Of a stretch of DNA of 64,000 nucleotides, positions 54,611-64,000 are shown one piece after another. Position 1 is the stretch's first letter, and the number at the start of each line of letters is the position of its first letter. The position numbers and the translations under genes are program-made. The notes beneath the pieces were generated by a model, which was not told the origin of the DNA, searched no databases, and saw only the letters and a list, made by a program, of their open reading frames with translations. The DNA is from Nonomuraea cavernae. GTDB lineage: Bacteria > Actinomycetota > Actinomycetes > Streptosporangiales > Streptosporangiaceae. The stretch lies in the NCBI RefSeq assembly GCF_014646355.1, contig NZ_BMNH01000022.1, positions 1-64,000 on the forward strand, written 5' to 3'.

Positions 54611-54626
54611 TCGAACAATTGTTTGA
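54611..54626. promoter_or_regulatory. LexA (SOS) box in the lexA promoter region
   Basis: TCGAACAATTGTTTGA matches the actinobacterial SOS consensus TCGAAC-N4-GTTCGA with one change (GTTTGA). It lies 100 bp before lexA and 127 bp before the divergent start. A weaker half-matching palindrome, TCGAACACGGTGTCGA, lies at 54542-54557. Confidence 0.8.
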
Positions 54627-54725
54627 AGATGATCTTCAACAGCGATACGGTCGCTGTGAGCGACATGGAGACCACGGACCGGAGGGTTCGCCGGTGAGGC
54701 GGGCGACCGGGCGAGGAGGAAGAGC

Positions 54726-55433
54726 ATGAGCGAGCGGGATGACGCTAACGGGGTCACTGACCTCGCGGTGCGGCGGCGTGACTCCTTGGGGCTGACCCCG
54801 AGGCAGCGCAAAATCCTCGAAGTGATTCGCGACTCGGTGCAACAGCGCGGATATCCGCCGTCCATGCGTGAGATCGGCGAGGCCGTGCAGCTGACGAGCA
54901 CGTCCAGCGTGTCGCACCAGTTGACGGCATTGCAGCGCAAGGGCTACTTGAGGCGCGACCCCCACCGGCCACGTGCGCTGGAGGTGCGACTGCCCGGTGA
55001 GCCCGCGCTCTGGGTCGACCCCGACGCCGGCAGCGAGGAGTCCCCGGTCAGCCGCCCCACGGCCGCCTACGTGCCGCTGGTCGGCCGGATCGCCGCCGGT
55101 GGTCCGATCCTCGCCGAGGAGAGTGTCGAAGACGTCTTCGCCCTCCCCAAGCAGTTGGTCGGCGAGGGCACCCTGTTCCTCCTGCAGGTCGCCGGTGACT
55201 CCATGATCGATGCCGCCATCGCCGACGGCGACTGGGTCGTCGTACGCCAGCAGCCGGTCGCGGAGAGCGGCGACATCGTGGCCGCCATGATCGACGGTGA
55301 GGCCACGGTCAAGACGTTCAAGCGCAAGGACGGCCACGTCTGGCTGGTGCCCCACAACTCCAACTACGACCCCATCCCCGGTGACGAGGCCAGCGTCCTG
55401 GGCAAGGTCGTCGCGGTGCTGCGCCGCCTCTGA
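54726..55433 (+). CDS. lexA: LexA repressor of the SOS response
   Basis: 235 residues. Winged-helix DNA-binding domain ('[24 protein letters not shown]', '[18 protein letters not shown]', residues 23-77), then a peptidase S24 domain. The self-cleavage site is Ala124-Gly125 ('[12 protein letters not shown]'), the catalytic Ser159 is in 'VAGDSM' and Lys196 in '[11 protein letters not shown]'. It represses DNA repair genes until RecA filaments trigger cleavage. ATG after GAGGAAGAGC. The LexA box upstream predicts autoregulation. Confidence 0.96.
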   Translation: MSERDDANGVTDLAVRRRDSLGLTPRQRKILEVIRDSVQQRGYPPSMREIGEAVQLTSTSSVSHQLTALQRKGYLRRDPHRPRALEVRLPGEPALWVDPDAGSEESPVSRPTAAYVPLVGRIAAGGPILAEESVEDVFALPKQLVGEGTLFLLQVAGDSMIDAAIADGDWVVVRQQPVAESGDIVAAMIDGEATVKTFKRKDGHVWLVPHNSNYDPIPGDEASVLGKVVAVLRRL

Positions 55434-55613
55434 CGGTCCACCGTTCCCCGCGGCGCGCGGCGTCTCATCGCCCGCGCCGCACCGGTGTGTCCCTTCAGGC
55501 GGCCGGTTCAGCCGGTCGCATCCAGCTGAGGTCAGCCTTGAGCTGCTCATGGAGGTCGTGGCGCACGCAGGCGAACACTCAGACGGTTCGCCCAGGAGAT
55601 CTAGACTGAGCAC

Positions 55614-56723
55614 GTGAGCGACGAAATCCATCTCTACGACCTCAAGTCACAGCATGATGGGTTGAAGTGGGCCGAAGCCGGACCAGGAGTCATCCCCGCC
55701 TGGGTGGCCGACATGGACTTGCCCACCGCCCCCGAAGTCATCCAAGCGCTACAGCGCCGGGCCGAAGGTGATCTTGGCTACCCGGCCTGGCTGCTGAGCC
55801 AGCAATGCGGCCCGCTGGCCGAGGCGTTCGCCGAGCGCATGGCGACCAGGTATGGCTGGGAAGCCGACCCCGTGCACGTGCGCAGCTACAACGATCTCAA
55901 CCAGGCGCTCCAGGTGCTGCTGCACGTCTGGACCCGGCCCGGTGACGGCGTGGCCGTCCACACCCCTGCCTACCACCCGTTCCTCGACACCCTGGCCATC
56001 ATGGAGCGCCCGCTCCACGCCATCCAGATGCGGCCCGAGGGCGAGTCCTGGTGGTTCGAGGTGCCCGACCTGTCGGGCTGCCGGGTGCTGCTGCTGGTCA
56101 ACCCGCACAATCCCACCGGCCGTGTCTTCACCCGCGAAGAGCTGGAACGGCTGGCCGAGCACGCCGAGCGCCACGACCTGCTGGTCATCTCCGACGAGAT
56201 CCACGCCGACCTGGTGTACGACCCGTACGAGCACATCCCGTTCGCCACCATCCTGCCGGACCGGACCGTCACCCTGACCTCGGCCACCAAGGCGTTCAAC
56301 CTCGGCGGGATCCGCTGCTCGGTGGCCCACATCGGCTCACCGGAGATGCGCGAGGCCCTCGACGGTCAACCGCCCTTCGTCTACGGGTCGGCCAACCTGT
56401 TCGGGGTGGAGGCGACGGTCGCCGCGTGGCGGCACGGCGACGCCTGGCTCCGGGAGACCCTCGCCCTGCTCGACCGTAACCGCTGGGCCATCGCCGAACG
56501 CCTGCCCCCGACGGTCGGCTACCGCGTCCCGGAGGCCACCTACCTGGCCTGGCTCGACTACGGGCGGCCCGGCATGGCGGAGGTGCTGAAACAGGAGGCC
56601 AAGGTCCTGCTGAGCGACGGCGCCCTGTTCGGCCCCGGCGGCGACACCCACGTCCGGCTGAACTTCGCCACCACCGAGCCCATCCTCACCGAGATCCTCA
56701 ACCGGCTGAACCGGGCCGGATAA
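55614..56723 (+). CDS. MalY/PatB-type PLP-dependent C-S lyase (aminotransferase fold I)
   Basis: 369 residues. 'VIPAWVADMDLPTAPEVIQAL' and 'GYPAW' at the start are MalY-like. 'YNDLNQALQVLLHVWTRPGDGVAVHTPAYHPF' follows, then 'LLVNPHNPTGRVF', 'VISDEIHADLVY' (PLP-stacking Asp) and the PLP Lys in 'TLTSATKAFNLGGIRCS' (about 225). Family members are cystathionine beta-lyases giving homocysteine or releasing thiols. GTG start. It is convergent with the tricorn gene 31 bp away. Confidence 0.85.
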   Translation: MSDEIHLYDLKSQHDGLKWAEAGPGVIPAWVADMDLPTAPEVIQALQRRAEGDLGYPAWLLSQQCGPLAEAFAERMATRYGWEADPVHVRSYNDLNQALQVLLHVWTRPGDGVAVHTPAYHPFLDTLAIMERPLHAIQMRPEGESWWFEVPDLSGCRVLLLVNPHNPTGRVFTREELERLAEHAERHDLLVISDEIHADLVYDPYEHIPFATILPDRTVTLTSATKAFNLGGIRCSVAHIGSPEMREALDGQPPFVYGSANLFGVEATVAAWRHGDAWLRETLALLDRNRWAIAERLPPTVGYRVPEATYLAWLDYGRPGMAEVLKQEAKVLLSDGALFGPGGDTHVRLNFATTEPILTEILNRLNRAG

Positions 56724-56754
56724 GCACCGGCCCGGCCCGATCCGGTCGCGAAGC

Positions 56755-59700
56755 TCAGGATCGGGAGGACCAGGTGGGGGGCGGCAGATCGGGAGGCGTC
56801 GCGGCGGGGTGCTCGTCGAGGGCCGCCAGGGCCAGTTCGACCGCCTTCTCCAGCTGCGGGTCCCGCCCGCCGACCCGGTCCTGCGGCGTCATGACCACCT
56901 CGACGTCGGGATCCACGCCGTAGTTCTCCACGCCCCAGCCCTCGCCTTCGAGCCAGTACGAGTAGCGAGGCTGGGTCACGACGGTCCCGTCGGCGAGCGA
57001 GTAGCGCGAGTCGATGCCGATCACGCCGCCCCACGTCCGGGTGCCGACCAGCGGGCCGATGCCCCGGTTCTTGATGCCGGCGCTCACGATGTCGCCGTCG
57101 GATCCCGCGAACTCGTCGGTGACGGCCACGATGGGGCCGCGTGGCGAGTCCTCGGGGTAACGCGTGGGCTCGTAGCCTCGGGCGTGCGCCCAGCCGGTGA
57201 CGCGGCGGGACAGCTTCTCCAGGACGAGCTCCGAGGTGTGTCCGCCGCCGTTCTCCCGAACGTCCACGACGAGCCCTTCGCGGGCCATCTCGGTGCGCAG
57301 GTCTCGGTGGAACTGGGCCCATCCGGAGGCCACCATGTCGGGCACGTGCAGGTAGCCGAGGCGACCGCCGGAGGCCCGTCTGACGAAGGCCCGCCGCCCC
57401 TCCACCCAGTCGTGGTAGCGCAGCTGGGTCTCGTCGCTGATCGGGGTGACGACGACTCTGCGCAGGTCGCCGCCGGACGCGGGCCGTACGGTGATCTCGA
57501 TGGGCTGGTCGGCGGTGCCGGACAGGCACTCGAGCGGGCCGCGGACGGGGTCGACCTGGCGGCCGCCCACCGCGACGATCTCGTCACCCTCGCGGACGGC
57601 GACGCCGGGTGCGAGCAGCGGCGAGCGCGCGTCGTGGTCGGACGACTCTCCGGGCAGGATCCGCGCGACGCGCCACGCGCCCTCGTCGTCCCTGAGCAGG
57701 TCGGCGCCGAGCAGGCCCTGGCGGCGGCGCGGGTCGACGGCGGAGCCGCTGGGCCGGGCGTAGGCGTGGGAGGTGCCGAGCTCGCCCTGCACCTCCCAGA
57801 GCAGATCGATGAGCTCCGAGTAGGCGCCGATCCGTTCGACGAGCGGGGCGTAGCGGTCGAGCACGGCCTGCCAGTCGACGCCGTTCATGTCCGCGCGCCA
57901 GAAGTGGTCGCGCATGAGCCGGCCGGCTTCGAGGTAGCCCTGCCGCCACTCGGCGACCGGGTCGAGCTGGAGCGCGATCCGGTCGAGGTCGATGGTGACG
58001 ACCTCGTCTCCCTCTGTGGCGGCGCGGGTCTGCAGCCCGTTCTTGCCGGTGAGGACGAGGCGGGTGCCGTCGCCGCTCACCTCGAACGCCCGCAGTTCCC
58101 TGCCCAGCTCGCACCTGACCCGCTTCTTCAGGTCATAGCGTTCCAGGACGACCTCGCGGACCGGCTCGGTGCCGTCGCCGAGTTGGCCGGCGAGCGGGTA
58201 ACGCAGCCAGAGCAGGGCGTCCTTGGCGGTGCGCAGGTTGCCGTACCGTCCGGCGGGGACGGGCACCGGCACCACGCGCGAGGCGAGCCCCTCCGGGTCG
58301 ACCTCGGTGCGCGGCGGGGTGTCGTCCTTCCTCTTCTCGTCGGACGCGGGCTTGTCGTCCTCGCCGTTGAACCCGCGTCCCCGCAGGCAGGGGTCGAACG
58401 GCGAGGGCGTCGTGGCCCGCAGCGGCACCATGTACGGCCGGCAGCCCGCGGGGAAGGACAGGTCGAACACGTGCGCGTCGTAGACCGGGTCGAACGTCCG
58501 TACCGACAGGAATGCCAGGTGCTTGCCGTCCAGGGTGAACATCGGGTCGAAGTCGGCGAAACGCACCGGAGTCACGTCGATGATGGATGAGCCGTCGACG
58601 CGGCCCATCTTGATCTGCGACAGCGGGTCCTGGTGCGGGTGCACCCAGGCCAGCCAGGCCGAGTCGGGTGAGAAGGTGAGCCCGCTGATGTCACCCTGGG
58701 TGGTCCGGTCAAGCTCTCTGACCTGGCCGGAGTCGAGGTCGACGACCAGCAGCCGTCCGTCGTGGGTGGCCGCCGCGACGTGCTTGCCGTCGGGTGAGGC
58801 GTCGAGGTCGAGCACCCGGCCGAGCTGTCCGGCGGCCAGCGTGCGGATCTCGCCGCCGGGGGTGCCGACCTCCAGTCCGTCTTCGCCGGTGATGTCGGAG
58901 ATCCAGACGGTCCGGCCGTCGGCGTCGAGGGCGCGCGGCAGCCGTACCCGGACTCCGGGTTGCGCGCGCAGCATGCCGGTGGGGCCGTCGCGGTGGGTCA
59001 CCCAGTGGGCGGTGCCGCGGATCTCGACGGCGCTGGCCCGCCCGGTGGGATCGGGCGAGAAGGAGCCGACGCGGGTCGGCGCCGGGCGCTTCGCGCGCGC
59101 CGGGCGCGGCCCGCCGAGCTTGATGTCCAGCTTGTACGGCTCGGAGTCCAGGTCCTCCAGCAGCCACAGGTCGCCGGCGTGGCTGTAGATCACCCGCCGC
59201 CCGTCGGTGGCGGCGTGACGGGCGTAGAACTTCTCGTGTGGTGTGTGCCTGCGCGGGTCGGAGCCGTCGGCGAGGCAGGAGTGCAGGTTGCCGTTGTCGT
59301 CCACGTCGGACAGGAAGGCCAGGCGGTCGCCGACCCACAGGGCCGACCAGTACTGGGCCGTGCTGTCGGCGAACAACCGGGTGAACTCACCGTCGCCCTC
59401 GACGTCGACCCAGATCTTGCCCGCGGTTCCGCCGCGGTAGCGCTTCCACTGTGAGGGCTCGCGCCACATCGGCGACACGGTCGCCACTCGATCTCCGCTG
59501 ACCGCGACGTCGCTCACCCACCCGTAGGGCAGGCGGATCGGCTCTCCGCCGTCGAGCGGGACCGCGTACGCCCAGGTCCTGATGCGGCCTCCCTCTCCGG
59601 CCGCGGTGACGGCGAGCACGTCCCCGGCGGGGGTCCAGCCGCGCGATCCGGTCGTCGCGTTGCCCCAGTGGGTGAGGCGGTCTCCCTCGGGCCCGTCGAG

Positions 59701-59919
59701 CTCGGCGGCGAACACCTCGGGCGTTCCCTCACGGTTGCTGGTCCACGCGATGCGGGTGCCGTCGGGCGAGAATCTGGGGTGGGAGACGGGAGTGCGGTCG
59801 GCGGTGAACCGCCAGGCCCTGCCGCCCGTCACGGGGGCCAGCCAAACGTCGTCATCGGCGACGAAGGTGACCAGGTCACCGTGCAGATGCGGATATCTCA
59901 GGTATGCGCCAGTTGTCAC
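56755..59919 (-). CDS. Tricorn protease homologue (S41 family)
   Basis: 1054 residues in the tricorn plan. A six-bladed then a seven-bladed beta-propeller (about 1-300 and 300-650, with repeated WD-like 'SPDGTRIAWTSNREGTPEVF', 'SPDSAWLAWVHP') come first, then a C1 helical domain, a PDZ domain ('DARSPLLAPGVAVREGDEIVAVGGRQV') and the S41 core. The nucleophile Ser lies in 'DEFAGSDGDIVSAGIKNRG' and the product groove in 'RENGGGHTSELV'. Tricorn trims peptides made by the proteasome or Clp to 2-4 residues. GTG start without a ribosome site; probably leaderless. Confidence 0.92.
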   Translation of the reverse strand: MTTGAYLRYPHLHGDLVTFVADDDVWLAPVTGGRAWRFTADRTPVSHPRFSPDGTRIAWTSNREGTPEVFAAELDGPEGDRLTHWGNATTGSRGWTPAGDVLAVTAAGEGGRIRTWAYAVPLDGGEPIRLPYGWVSDVAVSGDRVATVSPMWREPSQWKRYRGGTAGKIWVDVEGDGEFTRLFADSTAQYWSALWVGDRLAFLSDVDDNGNLHSCLADGSDPRRHTPHEKFYARHAATDGRRVIYSHAGDLWLLEDLDSEPYKLDIKLGGPRPARAKRPAPTRVGSFSPDPTGRASAVEIRGTAHWVTHRDGPTGMLRAQPGVRVRLPRALDADGRTVWISDITGEDGLEVGTPGGEIRTLAAGQLGRVLDLDASPDGKHVAAATHDGRLLVVDLDSGQVRELDRTTQGDISGLTFSPDSAWLAWVHPHQDPLSQIKMGRVDGSSIIDVTPVRFADFDPMFTLDGKHLAFLSVRTFDPVYDAHVFDLSFPAGCRPYMVPLRATTPSPFDPCLRGRGFNGEDDKPASDEKRKDDTPPRTEVDPEGLASRVVPVPVPAGRYGNLRTAKDALLWLRYPLAGQLGDGTEPVREVVLERYDLKKRVRCELGRELRAFEVSGDGTRLVLTGKNGLQTRAATEGDEVVTIDLDRIALQLDPVAEWRQGYLEAGRLMRDHFWRADMNGVDWQAVLDRYAPLVERIGAYSELIDLLWEVQGELGTSHAYARPSGSAVDPRRRQGLLGADLLRDDEGAWRVARILPGESSDHDARSPLLAPGVAVREGDEIVAVGGRQVDPVRGPLECLSGTADQPIEITVRPASGGDLRRVVVTPISDETQLRYHDWVEGRRAFVRRASGGRLGYLHVPDMVASGWAQFHRDLRTEMAREGLVVDVRENGGGHTSELVLEKLSRRVTGWAHARGYEPTRYPEDSPRGPIVAVTDEFAGSDGDIVSAGIKNRGIGPLVGTRTWGGVIGIDSRYSLADGTVVTQPRYSYWLEGEGWGVENYGVDPDVEVVMTPQDRVGGRDPQLEKAVELALAALDEHPAATPPDLPPPTWSSRS

Positions 59920-60088
59920 ACGTGCACACTAGTGCCGTCCACCGAGAGCCTGAGCTGTCTCGGTCGCCCGCGAGGAGGCGAAGCGGCACTAGAAACTATG
60001 AAATTCCTGGTCAAGTCCGGGCTCAGACCGGGATGCGGTGGAATGTCGCGGGCAGGAGTGCGAGACCACATCTCACCTGCGAGGAATC

Positions 60089-60535
60089 ATGATGTTCTGC
60101 ACTCACGCGTACCACCTTCCGCCCCGGATCGCGGCCGGTGTGTTCATCCTGAACTCAGGTCTCTCCAAGGCCAAGGCCGACCGGGAGACCGCGGTACGGG
60201 TGCACGGCATGGCCGCCGGCACCTATCCCGCCCTTCGCGGGAAGGATCCGGAGGAGTTCGTCAAGATGCTGTCGAGGACGGAGATGGCCCTCGGCGCGGC
60301 GCTGCTGGTCCCGCTGGTCCCCTCGCTGCTGGCCGGGGCCGCCCTCACCGCGTTCGCCGGCGGCCTGCTCGGGATGTATCTCAAGACGCCGGGCATGCGC
60401 CGGGAGGGCAGCCTGCGCCCCTCCCCCAACGGTCTCGCGCTGGCCAAGGACGTCTGGCTGTTGGGCATGGGGCTCGGCCTGGTCCTCGACGAGCTCAGCG
60501 AGCCACGCACCATCATTGATCTCCGGTGCTCTTGA
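60089..60535 (+). CDS. Small DoxX-like membrane protein
   Basis: 148 residues with about three or four hydrophobic helices ('PPRIAAGVFILNSGLSKAKAD', 'TEMALGAALLVPLVPSLLAGAALTAFAGGLLGMYL', 'DVWLLGMGLGLVLDEL'). The shape is that of the DoxX-like unknown-function proteins common in actinobacteria. Two adjacent ATG codons follow CGAGGAATC; the second (60092) has better spacing. The LLM oxidoreductase starts 35 bp downstream and may be co-expressed. Confidence 0.7.
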   Translation: MMFCTHAYHLPPRIAAGVFILNSGLSKAKADRETAVRVHGMAAGTYPALRGKDPEEFVKMLSRTEMALGAALLVPLVPSLLAGAALTAFAGGLLGMYLKTPGMRREGSLRPSPNGLALAKDVWLLGMGLGLVLDELSEPRTIIDLRCS

Positions 60536-60570
60536 CCTAAAATCCATCAATTCCGGGCAGAAAGCACTGC

Positions 60571-61536
60571 ATGGTGCAAATCGGATACACCCTGATGTGC
60601 GAGCAGACGCCCGCCCGGCAGCTCGTGGACGACGCGGTCACGGCTGAGCGGATCGGCTTCGACTACGCGGTGATCTCCGACCATTACTTTCCCTGGGTGG
60701 AGGAACAGGGGCACTCCCCCTACGCCTGGTCCGTGCTGGGCGCGACCGCCCAGGCGACCGAGGATCTGCCCCTCATGACGTACGTGACCTGCCCGACGAT
60801 GCGTTATCACCCGGCCGTGGTCGCGCAGAAGGCCGCCACCATGGGCGTGCTCACCCACGGCCGCTTCACCCTCGGCCTGGGCTCCGGCGAGAACCTCAAC
60901 GAACACGTCATCGGCGAGGGCTGGCCACCGGCCGACACCCGGCACCGGATGTTCCGTGAGGCCATCGAGATCATCCGGGAGCTGTTCGACGGCGACTACG
61001 TCACCTACCAGGGTGAGTTCTACGACATCGACTCGGCCAAGCTCTACGACCTGCCGGACGCCCCGGTGCCGATCGGCGTCGCCGCCTCCGGCCGGACGTC
61101 CGCCTCGATCGCGGCTGACTTCGCCGACGCGCTGATCATCAACGAGGTCCTGCCGGACGTGGTCGACCAGTTCGCCGCGGCGGGAGGCGTGGGCAAGCCG
61201 GTGTACGGGCAGCTGGCCGTGTCGTACGACACCGACGCGCAGGCCGCCAAGGAACGCGCCCACCGGTTGTGGCGCTGGTCGGCGGCCGGATGGAAGGTCA
61301 TGGCCGAACTGCCGGCACCGGTGAACATCGCCGCCTACGCCGAGTACGTACGTCCCGACGACATCGCCGCGAGCGTGCCGTGCGGCGCCGACGTGGACGC
61401 CGTGGTGGCGGCCGTCAGGAAGTACGTCGACGCCGGCTACTCGCACGTCGCCCTGGTGCAGATCGGGCACGACCAGCAGCAGCCCTTCTTCGGCTGGGCC
61501 GAGAGGGAGCTGCTGCCGGCGCTGCGCGCCCTGTGA
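60571..61536 (+). CDS. LLM-class F420-dependent oxidoreductase (TIGR03557/FGD-like)
   Basis: 321 residues, luciferase-like TIM barrel. 'IGYTLMCEQTPARQLVDDAVTAERIGFDYAVISDHYFPW' (F420-contacting His/Asp), 'GRFTLGLGSGENLNEHVIGEGWPP' (FGD-like GSGENLNE), 'LFDGDYVTYQGEFYDIDSAKLYDLP' and 'PIGVAASGRTSA' make it a close relative of F420-dependent glucose-6-phosphate dehydrogenases and hydride transferases. Substrate not predictable. Its stop lies four bases from the convergent leuS stop. Confidence 0.9.
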   Translation: MVQIGYTLMCEQTPARQLVDDAVTAERIGFDYAVISDHYFPWVEEQGHSPYAWSVLGATAQATEDLPLMTYVTCPTMRYHPAVVAQKAATMGVLTHGRFTLGLGSGENLNEHVIGEGWPPADTRHRMFREAIEIIRELFDGDYVTYQGEFYDIDSAKLYDLPDAPVPIGVAASGRTSASIAADFADALIINEVLPDVVDQFAAAGGVGKPVYGQLAVSYDTDAQAAKERAHRLWRWSAAGWKVMAELPAPVNIAAYAEYVRPDDIAASVPCGADVDAVVAAVRKYVDAGYSHVALVQIGHDQQQPFFGWAERELLPALRAL

Positions 61537-61540
61537 GGCG

Positions 61541-63991
<2,451 letters not shown>

Positions 63992-64000
63992 GGCGGTTGT

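Overview
The window is chromosomal DNA from a high-GC actinomycete, most likely a member of the Streptosporangiaceae (Nonomuraea-like). The case rests on very high G/C at third codon positions, frequent GTG starts, and two actinobacterial neighbourhoods. One is parE - DUF7455 zinc-ribbon protein - principal sigma factor with a long acidic/Ala/Lys N-terminus (HrdB type). The other is lexA / LysM protein - nrdR - nrdJ. Coenzyme F420-type enzymes recur at 4.2, 41.1 and 60.6 kb. The family assignment is an inference from protein style; no search was run.

Layout. 1-5.9 kb is a scarred accessory patch. It holds an RHS/LamG secreted protein cut off at its C-terminus, a run of coupled micro-ORFs, a complete IS3-family element with 45-bp inverted repeats and a -1 frameshift site, an F420-reductase-like gene, and a divergent HxlR regulator broken by a one-base frameshift. 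5.9-14.1 kb carries parE, a small zinc-ribbon gene, a GNAT acetyltransferase, yaaA, the principal sigma factor and a PAS-GAF-PP2C phosphatase. 14.3-21.9 kb has an HhH-GPD protein, two conserved proteins of unknown function, a thioesterase, the pxpABC 5-oxoprolinase operon, a PhzF-like isomerase and an AlkZ-like glycosylase. 22-27.6 kb is an oligopeptide-type ABC importer operon. 27.7-32.8 kb has a membrane-anchored tandem AAA+ ATPase, a haloalkane dehalogenase-like hydrolase and an unusual TPR/membrane/split-barrel fusion.

33-42.4 kb contains an MFS exporter, a DoxX protein, a methyltransferase, a deletion derivative of sthA, a Cys-rich zinc protein, an AhpD-like protein, two very small genes behind a candidate structured leader, flavin/F420 split-barrel proteins, a PrsW protease and a DUF5666 secreted protein whose 3' end is a 34-bp tandem repeat. 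42.8-47.2 kb is a tight ABC exporter plus histidine kinase/response regulator operon behind a 22-bp perfect palindrome, with a C-rich, G-poor coding strand. 47.3-55.4 kb is the DNA-precursor/SOS block. NrdJ is interrupted by a 430-residue LAGLIDADG intein, and nrdR-nrdJ sit behind paired NrdR boxes. lexA is divergent from an unrecognised repeat-rich gene and an enlarged LysM gene across a LexA box. 55.6-64 kb has a MalY-type lyase, a tricorn protease homologue, a small membrane protein, an F420-dependent LLM oxidoreductase and leuS.

The observations I rate highest are the NrdJ intein, the in-frame internal deletion of sthA, the LexA-linked repeat gene next to the enlarged LysM protein, the small-peptide locus at 38.3-38.7 kb, and the TPR-membrane-split-barrel fusion. 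I saw no tRNA, rRNA, CRISPR array, prophage or biosynthetic gene cluster.
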